The notes under the pieces: model-generated
Databases searched by the model: none
What the model saw: only the letters and a program-made list of their open reading frames with translations
Told to the model about the DNA's origin: nothing
Position numbers and translations under genes: made by a program
Source: Akebia trifoliata
Lineage: Eukaryota > Streptophyta > Magnoliopsida > Ranunculales > Lardizabalaceae
Direction: 5' to 3'
DNA length: 64,000 bases
Assembly (NCBI GenBank): GCA_017979445.1
Contig: CM030711.1
Span: forward strand, 9,207,221-9,271,220
Shown: positions 45,569-58,813 of the stretch, in pieces
How the letters are laid out: every line of letters starts with the position of its first letter
How positions within the stretch are numbered: position 1 is the first letter of the stretch

Positions 45569-46200
45569 TTTTTTCGACCTGCAGATTATGATAAAATAAG
45601 AACAAAAGAAAATCTTGGCAAGCAAGGGGTCGAACCATAAAGACAACGTTAATCCAAAAATCTTTCTACTTTAAATCCAATTCAATTTACGTAAATGACT
45701 AAAATAACTTTTCAAGATGGAATTATCTAGAATTAACTATTAAAAAAAGGTTTAGAATACTATGAAGAAGTGTAGATCAGTCAAATCTACCCTCACAAGT
45801 TTTATCAATGATTTTACAGTCCTCGATCCCTCGTTCTCGATCCCTTCTTCTTTGGTGGCTGAATTCTTCTCTCTCCATGACCTTTTCTCCCATGTACTCC
45901 TCTACCCCACGTCCTTAGCTCTTCTTCTCCTACAACGTCTCTAACTTCTCCATAATCACACGTCCTCTCTTCCATCTCTCTTTCTCTCACGTTTTGTTGG
46001 AGAACTACCATAAAAACAGTAATGGAAGCAACCATTGGGAGGGAGAAAAAAAACAACTTTCTTCTTTCCCATTTTTGAAAAACCAACAACCTTTTTCTTC
46101 CCCATTTAAAAAACCTACAACTTTCTTCTTCTACATTAGAACCTGCAACACAGCAACTTCTTAGAACACCCCCCTTGCTGTCCCAACGTTCTTCCAGCCA
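45569..46200 (-). mobile_element. LTR fragment belonging to the 45551 primer site
   Basis: Sits on the 5' side of that site. CT-rich from 45880. The 136-residue minus frame at 45814-46224 is low-complexity and not credible as a gene. The outer end is not found. Confidence 0.4.
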
Positions 46201-47895
46201 CAGCCCTTCCCTCTTCACTTGCATTCATTTTCCAACACCTCTCTTAACACCCCCTTTGCTGCCTCCTTATCCCTCTCTATAAAACCTGCTTCTCTTTTTC
46301 TCTTTTACAGTCCACTGAAGCCTTTGCTACAATCATTTCTTTCACCTCTCTGCAATACAGCGCCCCAGCGCGCCCACTTCTCTACTTGGGTTGTTAAAGT
46401 TACTGTTACAACATTGTTACACGTGTATAATAACGTCTACCTCTCTGTCCTCATCTCTCAGCAGCGAGTACTCATCGATCTTCGAGTCATACCTGGAGGA
46501 ATCTGTCTGCTATTCTTAGGTAAGTCCATTTTTATTTTATTATTTTATTTTCTCTATTTTTTTTTTGTATGCTAAACTTGCCCCCATCCATATTGAAGTT
46601 TCATTTTGATTTTGGCGTTATGATCACCATAGAATTGGTTATAAGAAGATTTTTTTTTTACCACGAGAGATTTTGTTGCGATTTGAATGAGATGCATTGT
46701 TTATATGTTTAGATCGTTTCCGCATGTCAATAAGATTAGGAAAACATTTTTATGATTTTTTTTTTATTTTTCTGCTAGTATACGTTGGTAGGATTAGAAT
46801 TTTTTTACATGTATTTCTTATGTTTGCGTATCAATAGGATTAGGATTTTTTTTTGTATGCGGTTCCGAGTTTTTATCGATAAGATTAGATTTTTTTTTTA
46901 TTGCACTCTTTTCTAGGTTTTATTTTATTTTTGCATGGTGATAGGTTAGGAGAATATTTTTTCTGCTTCTATCTTGTTTATTTTTATTTTTATTCTCGAT
47001 TTCACTTTTTTATGCACCAAAATTGATTCGCCAATTTTTGGTATACATGGCACTAATAGTAATCTTTGAGCTTCCGAAGTATTAGTGGATTGATTCATTG
47101 ACTTTTGGTGTTGATAGGTTGATCAAATTAATTATTATACAAAATTAAAGAGCCTACTCATTGATCATTAATATTATTGGATCGACTCGCTGATTTTGTG
47201 AAATAAGGGGGGCTAACTCACTAATTTTAGTACACGTGACGATTCAAAAAATCAAGTTTCTTTGATTAATAATTTGTGGGTTACTTCACTGATTTTAGTA
47301 CACGTAGCAAGTCAAAAAATCATGTTTCTTTGATTAATAATTTGTGGGTTAACTTACTAATTTTAGTGCACGCGGCGATTCAAAAAAATAAAATAAAATA
47401 AAATTTCTTTAATTAAAATGTGTCGGCTAACTCATCGATTTTTTGTGCACATAGGAGGTTTAAAAATAAGATTTTTTTGATAAAATGTTGCCAATGAGTC
47501 AATTCACTAATTTTGTTTACGTGATATTAAAAATTGATTTCGTACTCTTCCAAATGTGACTAAATTGATTCACTAAATTTTGGTATCGCGTAAGTCTTAT
47601 TAAATTGTGGGATTCTATGATGTGAAATTCGAGAAATCATGTAATTATTTTAGCCGTAAGATTTGTTTAGTAAATCAATGCAATTTAATGATGATTGGAC
47701 CCTAGTTTGACATTTAGTCTTTGAATGTGTCACCATAGGATATTTTTGGATCGTAGTAGAGACTGATCATTTTGATCAGGTGGGTTCGATACCTAACACC
47801 TTTTGAAACTCGAAATCTGACCCCTTACACATTACTCATGAATCAACCCAATCCATTTTAAAGTTATCTATAGTTCATAGACCTAAACTAGGTAG
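46201..47895 (+). mobile_element. Tat-like LTR, plus strand, truncated
   Basis: A TATA-like CTCTATAAAACC near 46275, a CT-rich leader and then CTTAGGTAAGTCC near 46515 parallel the LTR at 9659-11192, as does 47775-47895 (GATACCTAACACCTTTTG). It is cut at 47896 by the next LTR. A tandem repeat of about 67 bp, three to four copies with ATTTTAGTACACGT and TTTCTTTGATTAATAATTTG words, is at 47205-47475. The 118-residue frame at 46219-46575 lies in the CT-rich leader and is unsupported. Confidence 0.5.
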
Positions 47896-49427
47896 TGACA
47901 CCCCATTTTTCTAAATCCCCAATTTTATAAATCGGACCCTGATTCGTTATTTAGCGAAAGGGACAGTGGGTCAAGGTACTTTCAATGATCAGGGTCTAGA
48001 AAGTGATTTTTGGAACCCTTATTACATGAACTTTATGGATAAATTGCATACTAAATCCCCTCATTAGACATGATGCATGGTTAGTCTACATTTATTATAG
48101 ATTTTAATTAAATAATATATTTTAGAATTAATTACTATTATTTATGTGTAATAGAAAAAATTCACAAAGTTTCAAAGCGAATCAAAAAAATTCGAAGTTA
48201 CCACTGTGATTTAAAATTCGAAACAAGACCAAGGACAAAAATTCAAGTCATTTAGGCCTAGTTGAATCGCAATGTCTTGGCTAACGTGGGCACCGCGGTA
48301 ATGTCGGTGAGTCAAATGTCGAGATTTATGCAGAAGCTTGGCGACTGAAGATTATTCGCATAGAATTTGGGTTTTGGTAATTTTGTAATTATGGAAGGTC
48401 TCCGATCCCTAGAAACCCTAATCTGGTCTCTGTAAATAACAGACCAGACTAAAGGGCATCTCTTCTCATCTTCCTTGAGATCAACTTTTCTTCTTCTATT
48501 ATTTTAATTTTAGATTTTTAGATTTGACTGATCTAAATTTAAAGAGACCTTGCAACTCTTTAAGTTATTGAAAAGTCCCTAAAATCAGAGTTTGGCCTAC
48601 ACATCTTAATTAGGACCCATTGATTGAGACGGGTCTCATATAATTTGGATTTGGATTTTCGTAGATAAAACTCATGATCTAAATAAAGTCAAGTGATCCA
48701 CATATTAAGTATTGGGCCCTACACCCAAATAAATGAGTTTGGCCCACCAGTTATCTATAAAATCCTTAAAATTGGATTTGGACGAACTTAGTGTTGAGAC
48801 CAACCAATCAAAACTCTTTAAGTCAAGACATAACTGAAAAGTTAAATTTTTCCGAGTCTATAAATATTAAATACCAAAGTCTTGCTCATTCGGAAGGGAT
48901 CGTGATCACTTTCTCTCAAAAGATAAAAGTCCTCTCTCTAGAAAAAATGAAGATCTAAAGTCTTCCTCTAGAGACAAAGAAAATTTCTTCAAAAGACTCA
49001 GACTTCGATCAAAGAGAAGATCAAACCTAAAATCCTTCTCCGGAAGTCAAGAAATCACTCTAAGTCAATGAAACGCGAAATACAGAAAGAAAAAATCTAC
49101 ATAAAGACTTTAGAAAAGATCAATCACAATGAAACCACCATCAAAGTAATCATCTCAGTTGATCTTGCACGAAGTACGGAGAAAAGAAAGCTACACACGT
49201 CACCATATCTATTTTTGTACTTTACTAATCGGAGGACAACATTGAGATTTGTACTCTTATTTTTATCAAATCAATAAAAAAATCATTTGCGATCTTTTTT
49301 CATGAATCTCAAGGTACAATTTTTTAATTTGTTATCAACAAATATGATATGATCCTTAGGGTTAAGACTTAACTTTCCACTTTTTTAATGCCTAGGTATT
49401 TTTGAAGTATTGGTATGGGTCTTAACA
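47896..49427 (+). mobile_element. LTR with following primer-binding site
   Basis: Starts TGACACCCCATTTTTC, ends CTTAACA, and is followed at 49431 by TGTATCAGAGCC, the initiator-tRNA-Met type site of copia elements and many chromoviruses. About 1.53 kb. The interior of the element is lost. Confidence 0.65.
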
Positions 49428-49442
49428 TTTTGTATCAGAGCC

Positions 49443-49735
49443 AACTTTCTTGTAGGGTTCGAGTCATGGGAAGGCAATTGTGGAGAGTAAAAGAAAAAAA
49501 AAAAAAAAAAAGGAAAAAAGGGCTTCTCTATAGTATGCATATGGAAGGTTTTTTTTTTTTTTTTTGTTTTTTTTGTTTTTGTTTTTGTTTTTTTTTTTTT
49601 TAAAGAGAAAAAAGGAGCTCCTTTATAGTATGGGATATGGAAGGGATTCTAAAAAAATGAGGGAAAAAGGGACTCCTTTATAGTCCAAAATGTCTTGGTT
49701 TGATTCTCGATTTGGCAAGATCCAATGTGCACCCC
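49443..49735. repeat. Low-complexity A- and T-tracts
   Basis: A/GA-rich runs and T-runs (49496-49510, 49547-49600). Words such as AAGGGCTTCTCTATAGTAT recur in changed form twice more downstream. No gene. Confidence 0.6.
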
Positions 49736-51916
49736 TAGTAGTTATAGGAATGGAATACCATTCTGGATCACAAGCTTAAGATTAAAGGCACATGTGTGGC
49801 CATTTATGGGATTCCAAAATTTTGGTGTCCAACCACTTCTATTCCGTTTGGCTTCCTATTACTAATTAAATTCCTTTTCTTTTTTTAGTAGTGCTCCAGG
49901 CATCTTCCTTCCACTAATCTTGAGTGTGGGACACTTCAGATACTATCATGAAGAATATATTAGATTAAGAAAAACACTTTACTTATTAACATAGTAAGAT
50001 TTTAACTTAGCTTGAGATCAAATGGATTACCACATTGGGCAAGACAACACCACAACCCTCTAGATTTCATGGAAAAACTTAGATTAAAAAAAATTCGAAA
50101 AAGAATTTTTTTGATTTGATCCAAGGTTTTTAAAATGGACGGCAGCCGGACGTTCACGGAATTCCCAAATTTAAAATTAAATTTCATTGGTGAAAATTAA
50201 TATTTTACTGAATATTTTTTCAAAGTTGATGGAATTCTATCCATCAGATCATATTTTTGGATACCACAAGTTGAACTAAACAACCCTTAGTAAGAGTTGA
50301 AATCTTACTAAGTTAGAAAGGCTAGTCGGATTCATTAGCTCTGTTAACAAGTGCCCTTATTAGCATTAAATACATTTTGGAGATAAGCGTTTGAGGGTAT
50401 TTTTATTAGGATTTTTTTTTTTTTTTTGAGGCCATTGTAGGTAGGAAAACTAATTTTAAAGATGTATTTAATGCGTCATAACGCTCGCACTTACTGCACA
50501 TGTTAACAAAACCCTAAATTAATTATGTATTATAGGGTAATCTCCCTAAATGTTCCTTAATGTTTATAATGAAGCTTTTATCATCGACTTGTCCTATTGG
50601 GCCACTTGCACACTATAGTAATTGACTAGAGATTTCACTGAAGAAAACTGCTTAAGAGTTTGCTTCCTCATGTCGTAATTGGAAACTTTTCCCTGCAATG
50701 TCAAAATAATAAAAAAATAAAAGGATAAAATTTTAATCCAATTCGTTGGTTAACAAATAGTAATTATGAGTAAGATGCCTCTTGTCGTATAACACAATCA
50801 AGACGTAGCTTGATTCTCACCTTCCAAGAAATTGAAAGAGTTTTAGACATGCCCCCTACATTTGCTGAATATTTGAGAAACACCTATGTTTTCAAACTTA
50901 CGATGTACTACCCTGGACCTCAATCGATCTATAAAGAAATACTAATGAAAATATCCTCAGTGCCCCTAATTTTTATTCATTATAGCTAAAATACCATGAA
51001 TTTTCTTCCAAGAATAAGCAATTTTTAAGGTGCTTTTGAACTTACAGGATAAATTGTTTTAATATACTAAACCTCACCTTTGACCTCTTGTAAAAAAAGT
51101 TTTGGAGTCTTTTATGTACTCCATCGATTCTTTTTCTCTAACCTTCTTCTTCGGAGGTTTTGTGTAAATTCCTAATCACATGGGTCCATTTGCGAATACA
51201 GTCCAACAATAAAGTTAACTGTATATTTAATATATAAAAAATTACTGAAGATAGTGTATTTTGCTTCATTTTTCCTTAGATAACTAATTTTTTATAATCT
51301 TGGGGTCCATAACTATGCTGCTGTTGGCTTGATCATAACAGTTAAAAAGATGCTGATGTGTTGATATGAGAGCTTCTTTTTCGTGAAGTTCACAAAATGT
51401 TAGGTCGTGTACAGCTTTGATGAGCATATGACACTTTTCGGTATACACTTTTATGAAATGATTACATGAATTCAATCAACTATCATATATAAAATGCATA
51501 GGAGATTTTATTTTTTAGGAAAAGCATTTATTGATTAAGCACTTGATACTCTATGTCGTTTATCCATTCATTAGATATAACAGTCTCATTTCGTGAGTCC
51601 ATCCACTTGAATAAACGGATCCATTAACTTTTAGTTTTCAAGAGTGTACTTTATCGAAAAAGATGCTATCAAACATTGCATTAGATCCAGTGTGATTTTC
51701 TCTGGTTCTCTTAGCTTTATACATAAGTTAAAAGGAAAAGGTTGTTTAGGTCATTTTATTTTAGATTTTCAAAGTAGAAAAAGGTCAAAGATTATGTCAT
51801 CAATTTGAAAACAAAAGGGTTATATCCAATACTCACAACAACATGGGCCAAACTAAATTTTATGAGTGGCTTCCTCCTCTATTCTTCTCCAAAACTCCAT
51901 TATAAATCTCCTTCAC

Positions 51917-52656
51917 CACTACGTCAAAACAGTAATATTTCGGCATCATTGTAGCGATAAAATCGACGGCCCTAAGCCGTCATTTATATTTCGTTGGTCC
52001 AAAGCCCACGTTTAGGCCCACAAAACAATTCGACAGGCTTAGCCCACCGATTTTTTTTTTATCGTTTTAACGGCCCATCTAACTCTCCCTCTCTCATTCT
52101 GTTTTTCTATTTTTCATTAACTTTTTCTGTAAGACTGTAAGTCTCTCCTTCGAACTCTCCCTGTAAGTCTCTTTCTCGATCTCTCGAACTCTCGATCTCT
52201 CCTCTTTTAGTCTCTCTCGATCTCTCCTCTCTGTCTCTCTCGATCTCTCGAACTCTCGATCGATCAATTTATAAAGTTGCTGATCGTCTTCTTCTACTTA
52301 AGCTTAAATCGAAGAACTTAAGCACAAATCCTTGATCTTCTCTTCTCAACCAATTATTTTCGAAGCTCAAATTGAGATAGCCATTTGATTGGTTCAGATT
52401 TAATAAGTATTGTTTCACATTTCTAAACATTTGATATAGAAATTGTTAAATTCTTCATCAAATTTTAAATTATTTTAATATATATATGTTTAAAATATCA
52501 GATTCAATAGTTTAAAACTGTTGAATTTATAAAATTCTATGGTTTTCAGGCGCTAAATATTTTTTCGACAAGCCCCAATTCAACGGTTGAGACTGTCGAA
52601 TGAATCCATAATTCGACGGTTCTAGGCCGTCAATATTTGGGTATTTTCACATAGTG
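51917..52656. mobile_element. CACTA-like non-autonomous element in an SRC2-like promoter
   Basis: Left end CACTACGTCAAAACAG, right end (minus) CACTATGTGAAAATACCC. It is flanked by the 3-bp duplication CAC (51914-51916, 52657-52659), as CACTA elements make. Copies B and C have the uninterrupted promoter sequence. 740 bp, no transposase; CT/TC-rich middle. The right 150 bp match 19725-19873. Confidence 0.85.
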
Positions 52657-52838
52657 CACATTCTCCTCCACTCTTTCATTCAAACAAGAACTCATCTCTC
52701 TCTCTCTCTCTCCTACAATTTTTGAAAGTCAGGGTATCAATGGCTGCTCTTTTTTTTTTGTGTGTGGGGAAAGGAGGGGGGGGGGGGGGGGAGATTTTTT
52801 CCAAAACGTGCGCAACTTATATCCAAATTCCAATTTCA

Positions 52839-53014
52839 GTATACTATTCATTTTAATTTCAAAAATATGCATTCTAAGTGAATTCGTCCCTTTTATAATC
52901 AGTGAATTCACTAGTATAGCTACACATTCGTAGGTATTAAAAGTGATGAACTCACGAGTTCATAAGTTATAAAATTGATGAATGCATGTTTTGGGAATTA
53001 AATGAACAATGTAC
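52839..53014. mobile_element. Foldback MITE, second copy
   Basis: Same element as 27503-27677, direct orientation; surrounding sequence from about 52800 to 53075 is shared too. Confidence 0.6.
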
Positions 53015-54356
53015 CAAACTCGGAATCTCGTCATATTCAACGCATGAAATGGAGATTCACCCTTTTATTTTATTCTATCATAAAAGATCTTAATCAAAGG
53101 GATACGTCATTAGTTTGAACGACTACGAATCGGGCAGTCCGCTTCAAAATTTCAGTAGCACCCTCCTTGCAACATGACATGTGGCTTTTTAAATTTATTT
53201 CACACCTCTACTTTGAAGGGAGATTTTGTAATAAAAATACAATAGATAGGTTGCCAATAAATTTATCTAGAAAACAATATTTCACGTGGTCTTAATAAAC
53301 ATGAGATTTTCATTCACATAACTCTTATCAAAGTTATATCAAATTAATTTTTTTATATGATGTTTCTATTAGCATGATTCACTCAATATATCACTTAACT
53401 TGAGATTTATATAACTACTAGAGTTTGTCTGTGCCGTGTCAAAATCCTCTTTGGGGTTAAGGGGGATAAATCATCTTTGATATTAAAGGGGTAAAAGTGA
53501 AAATATAGTAAAGTTGAATGGGCCTTATTGAAAAGGAAAAGAAAGAGGAAAGAGAAAAGATAATAAAGTTGAAGAGGTGAGAAAAATAAAAATAATAAAG
53601 TTGAAGGTGGAGAAGATGAAAACAATTATAGATTATGAAAAACTTATCCCTGATAAGTGGGTCCTACCGTTGTATTTTATTATATTGATATATTTGAAAA
53701 TTATAAAAAGTTTTTTGTCTGAGTTACTTTTACTCAAATCCTAATTTTTTTTTCTTAATAACAACTTTCATGCACTCATTGAAAATTTGAAAACTAGTTT
53801 ACACTTTTACTCAAGTACTAACTCTACTCTGTGTAAAATTCTTCACACACACTGTCAAACTTTAAGGGTTTTTTTTTTTTCTTTTGTAATTAGTATTCTC
53901 ATATATATTTTAATGTATTATTTATTTCTTTAATTTATGGACTCTTAAACTATGCAATTTAATTATTATTATTATCGTTGTTGTTGGTGTTGTTTTAAAT
54001 TTAAAAGAAAAAGTAGTCTCTATATTTTTTGTTTGTTAGTATATTTTTATTAAACAAATATAACATTTTTTATAAACAAATAGTTTTTTTTATGCGTTAT
54101 TGATAAAATAAATAAAAAATAATATTTGACATGGTGTTAATTTAAGAAAAATGAGATTTTCATTAATGGGATTCTCAATGGAGTTATATGAAACTAAGTT
54201 TTTTATTATTATCATTTAAGATGTTTTCACTAACATATCTCTCACCGAATATATTAGATAATATAAATATTGATAAAAATTATAGATTGATAAATGATGT
54301 TTATTATCATAATAAAATACATGAATTTTAGCTAAATCAAATATATTAGTTTCTTA

Positions 54357-54520
54357 AAATTACTAAGCAATAAATAGAAAAAAATAAATAAAATTCAAAC
54401 ACACAAAACACAAGGATTTACATGGCTCGGCAGTGCGCCTACTACATCCACGGATCAGAACAATCTTCTTCACTAAAAAAACAAAGGAGAACAATACGAA
54501 AAAAAAAAAAAAAAAACACC
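54357..54520. repeat. Left member of a direct repeat pair
   Basis: Shares ACACAAGGATTTACAT, CATGGATCAGAACAATCTT-like words and order with 57042-57200. The pair brackets the LTR at 54570. It could be LTR remnants of a copia element in minus orientation, since GGTATTAAA-like sequence (degraded primer site, minus) precedes the right copy at about 57035. Confidence 0.5.
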
Positions 54521-54569
54521 CAAGGTTTTAATCTCAAACTCAAGCCCTAAAAATCTCTTGTACACCCCT

Positions 54570-56444
54570 TGTAGACACCCCAATTTGAACAAGCTATATG
54601 CAAAAAAATTAGAAAATTGTGTTTTAAAATAAAAAAGGACCTAAGCCCTCAAAAAATTGTTTTTTATTCCAAATAAGAGATCCCTAGGTCCCCAATTGAC
54701 TTAAGGGTCCATCATAAGATCCACCAAGTCCAATTCCTAACCCTACGTCTAGTTTCAACACAATTTTCCCTAGAGCCCACCAAGCCCCAAAGCCCTCTAA
54801 ACCCAAATTTAATCATTAACCCTACCCCTAACCAATCCTAAGTTCAAACTAATCCAAACCTCCACCCACCTTCACTCAAACTCATTCAAATTCATAAGCT
54901 CATCCTCATCACCATTTTCATAAATCCACCACTTTAGTCAAAATCATCAAAAGCCCAATATACAAGTCCACAACTATTTTGAAGTTCAAAGTCCATTGAC
55001 CGAAGTCAAAACCTTCCCTAACCACTTTGCCACATGTCATCACCACAGTCCATCTCCCAAAAAGATAATCTCATTTTCACCATCACCATCCCTACATAAT
55101 GCCACATGCCACCACCTAACACCAGTTTTTCTAAAAATCACTCCACAAGCCATCTCTATACTCCACCACACGTCATCCCCTCATGCTTCCACTTTTGACA
55201 CACGTTATCACCACAATCCACCTCCCAAAAATCTCATCACCTATCCCTTATCTTAACCAAAATTTTAACCCAATACTTGCACCCCTAATTTAACCTTCAC
55301 TCAATATAAGTATGGGTTATATAACTAATTTATTTAGATCTTATCCATGGGTATGGATTAAAAGCAACACACTTAATTAACCTCTTTTCAAAAACTACCC
55401 TTCCTCAACCCAAAAATTCAAAAACCTCTCATACCTAAAACCTATGTCATTTCTCATTTACCTTTTACCTTGGACCATCTTACCCCTAAAACTAACTTCA
55501 GAACCCTATAGAAGCCCATCCCTTCCTCACAAAACCCCTCATGTTTGAATCTTCTCTTTCAAGCCTCTCTCTCTCTCTGTCTCTCTCTCTCTCTCTCTCT
55601 AAAATCTATACTCAAATTTCTAAATCACTTTCACAATCTCAATCCATACACTAAAAATCATTCCAACTCTCAACCTAAAGTCCATCAATCTTAAGTCTTT
55701 ACACTTCAAACATCTCAACCCTCAATCTCTATACTAAAAGAAAAATCAAGCTTCAATAGTCATCACAAGAAGACAAATAAGATTACACAAAGAAGAGAAA
55801 CAAATCAAGAACAAGGTAAGGTTAAGAACAAATGTAGCGATCCCCCTTCTCTCCCTTACATCTTCCCTTTTTTTTATCTCTCATCTCTCTCTTCTTTTAT
55901 TTCTGGTCTAGATCAACCTTAGGATGTAGTGGTCACCCTTCCCTACATCCAATAAATTGGGCTTCAGCTCGATTGAAAGAATAGGGGTTAAAGACCATTT
56001 TCAAAAAAATCATTTTTGGAAAAAATCCCTACACACTTTGTACCTACCACAAAAAATATTTTCAAAGGCTAAATACATTGGAACCATTTTTCTATGAAAA
56101 AGGGCCCATAACTACCAAGCACATTTTTCAAAACTTGTGTTCTCAAGGCATTAACATGAATAAGCCTCCTTAATCAATAAAGAAACCTGGACAAAATTAA
56201 AATTCCTCGTACTCGAGGGTACAAAACCAATCTCTTTTTTTTTTTTCTTTGAAAATGACAAATTTTAAGATTACCACCTAAGTTTGAAGAAATATGGTAC
56301 CTAACACCTTCCTTATTTCTAAATAAACACTTTACCTAGATCTTCAGTAGATAGATGCAAAATCAATAAGAGAGTAACTAAAAAATTAAAAAAATTCAAA
56401 TCTATTTTTCAAATGTCCATTCACACCATTTTCTTAAAAGAATG
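54570..56444 (+). mobile_element. Tat-like LTR
   Basis: Starts TGTAGACACCCCAATTTG and runs to a TGGCGACTCC primer site at 56446. A CT microsatellite is at 55567-55601. ORFs inside (54996-55256) are proline-rich chance frames. No second LTR seen. Confidence 0.7.
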
Positions 56445-56445
56445 G

Positions 56446-56459
56446 TGGCGACTCCAAAT
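56446..56459 (+). other. Primer-binding site (variant)
   Basis: TGGCGACTCCAAAT follows the LTR end; it agrees with 11194 for ten bases and then diverges. The same variant is at 11906-11920 on the minus strand. Confidence 0.55.
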
Positions 56460-57041
56460 CCACGTAGTGTCAATTTTCAAGACAATTGTATAAACATCTT
56501 CACGTTGGCTTTAATTCTATCACACCCAATACTTGGGACAATAACATGTCACATGTGCCCATCAATCCACCTTGAAGAGAAACTACACATGTCTTCCACA
56601 ACAAACTTTGCATCACCTATGCCTGGGATACAACTCTACCTTAAACCTGAATCAACTGACTTAGTCAACGGTCTGCTAATACCGCAAACAATCGTTGGCC
56701 TTTTTAATCACTAGCTACACATTGTCGAATTATCATAGTCCACCTCGACTCGATTACATAGCCAATGCACATGGGTAGCTGCGATAAGCCAACTTCCTAG
56801 TCAATTAGAGAAGGGACCTCAACCAGTTCTCTTGAACTTAGGAACCACCTCACAATCATTTATCATATTCTCTAATTTACTGAACTTTCCTTTAAACGAC
56901 TTAGCCATGCCTTATTGAACTAAGATATCCTCCACCATTCTTTGCCACAGATTAAAAATGTCATTCTTATCGAATCTCTCAACCTCGAATTTCGTATTCG
57001 AAATCTTGACTACCATTCATACGAACTTGCTAGATTTAATA
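56460..57041. other. Unassigned retroelement-internal sequence
   Basis: No motif recognised on either strand; the open frame at 56442-56714 starts in the primer site and is unsupported. Confidence 0.35.
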
Positions 57042-57200
57042 CCAGTTTGTGAAAATACTAAGCAGTAAAAAAATAAAATAAAAACCACACACATGAAACA
57101 CAAGGATTTACATAATTTGGCAGTATGCCAACGTCCATGGATCAGAACAATCTTTTTCACTAAGAAATCAAAGGAGAATAGTACAAGAAAAAATACTCAA
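57042..57200. repeat. Right member of the direct repeat pair
   Basis: See 54357-54520. Confidence 0.5.
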
Positions 57201-57483
57201 AGTTTTAAGAATTATTTGTTTCTTTTATTTATGAACAATCTAAATTGAATTCGATTTCTCTTACATTTTATAACAATCATCTTAAGTTTAATGGATCTAT
57301 TTTTTATTAGTTAAATAGTTTGAATTTTTATGTTTTTTGGTACAATCAATCATTCACTATAAAAGAAGTAAAAGGGGGAAAAAAAAAAACACTGAAAATA
57401 ATCATTAAATTTTATGTATTACTATCCTCTATAACTGCCAAGTTAACTATCAATTTTTTATTAAAAAAATAATTCACTACTGC
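57201..57483. other. AT-rich, nothing recognised
   Basis: No gene or repeat pair seen. Confidence 0.4.
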
Positions 57484-58785
57484 TGATAAGGTCCCAATAA
57501 TTTGATTTTGGGACCGTAAATTCACGAAGATTATCAACATTTAAATGTTAGTTCCTATAAATAATAGCAAATTATATTAATTTTTCAAATTAATAAAGCT
57601 AATGAGAATTCTTACTAATTGCAGGTAAATAAGGCACATTTGGAAGCCAACAAATCATGTAAGAAGCTTCATTACAACATGCAAGCAAAGAGAGAGCAAC
57701 CAACCAAAGATGAGTAGCAAAAGCTACCACGTCACCACTCTGCGGTGGCTCCCTAATGCTCCACGGTGATCGCGAGGAATCTTGCCTTGAGATTTGTACT
57801 GAAGTTTCTAGATGGCTCGGCCGCTGTAACTGAATAGTCTTTTCGAATCAAATCATCCGAAAAGTCGACCCAATAACCCAATTACGAATGTTATAAATTA
57901 AAGGGTTGATTTCAAAGAAGGAGTCCCTCTTGGGTCCCTCTTTCGATATTTAATTTTCTCATTTTCTCTCTATAATTCTCTGTAATTTTCTTTTGAGAGA
58001 GATCTTGATTGTAATGAGAACATCAAGAGTGATTTTGTTGATTTTTTATTCCTTTAGTTCTTATTATAATTCTCTTGAGAAACCATCAAAGAAGGATTCA
58101 AGTTGCATCTCTGTTTTACATCATCTTCTTCATCTATCATCTTCTTTATTTTCTTATTGCTGCAACTATGAACCTTGCTATGAGTGGCTAGACTCTCCTT
58201 AGAGAAATCAAGGATGTCGGAGCAAGTTCATCCTACCAATGATGTTTTAATTCTTTATTTCTGTTTTACATATTAATTATGTGAATCTCTTTATGATAAG
58301 ATCATCTAACTCATACTTCTAATTCAAACTTTGATGAGTGTTACTTAGATAAGTTTAAGAACACTCATGATTTGTGATGAATAGAAGCATAAGTCGGATA
58401 ATCTTGTGTAAGTCAGAGATCTTCATGGATACTCTTGGGTTACAATCAATGGTTACATCGAATCATCTTCCGATCCACGAGCAATGATTTCCTACATGGA
58501 TTGAGTCATAATTAGAACAATTCAGCATTATGGATGACTTACAATAGTAGACTTAAACTCTCTAAGCCATTTTTCACTAGTTTCAATATCTCTTTTCTAT
58601 TGCTAATTTCCACTTTCTATTTTGCTACAATTCTGTTTTTTTTTAACCAATCTGTTTTACAACTCTATTTTGGTTTTTAATCCGAATGAACATTTGAATC
58701 TTCATTGTCCCTGTGGAACGAATTCGACTTACCGAAGTTTTATTTTAAATATTTGTTCATCTGCAATCTACATTAACTTTTTACA
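57484..58785 (+). mobile_element. 5' LTR of an Athila-like Ty3/gypsy element (plus strand)
   Basis: TGATAAGGTCCCAATAAT to TTTTTACA, 1302 bp. It is the uninterrupted counterpart of the split LTR at 32023-33162 plus 44967-45121. Confidence 0.8.
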
Positions 58786-58795
58786 TCGATCAAAT

Positions 58796-58813
58796 TGGCG
58801 TCACTGCCAGGGA
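58796..58813 (+). other. Primer-binding site, tRNA-Asp type
   Basis: TGGCGTCACTGCCAGGGA, a decayed form of the TGGCGCC-type site, ten bases after the LTR. Confidence 0.65.

Larger units (their letters stand above)
49736..54400. repeat. Copy D of the duplicated locus (inverted relative to B)
   Basis: 49740-51915 is the reverse of 16140-18690, with the empty MITE site near 50767. 52657-52714 keeps the CT-rich leader of the SRC2-like gene (plus strand), but the coding region is missing: after TCCTACAAT the sequence becomes unrelated. 53100-53420 is the reverse of 13201-13841, and 53870-54400 the reverse of 841-1470. Short open frames here have no support. Confidence 0.65.

Noticed and set aside
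45814..46575. Opposed ORFs of 136 and 118 residues
   Set aside because: Both lie in a CT-rich LTR leader and translate to low-complexity sequence.
54996..55256. 86-residue proline- and histidine-rich ORF
   Set aside because: Chance frame in C-rich LTR sequence (repeated CACCACA words).
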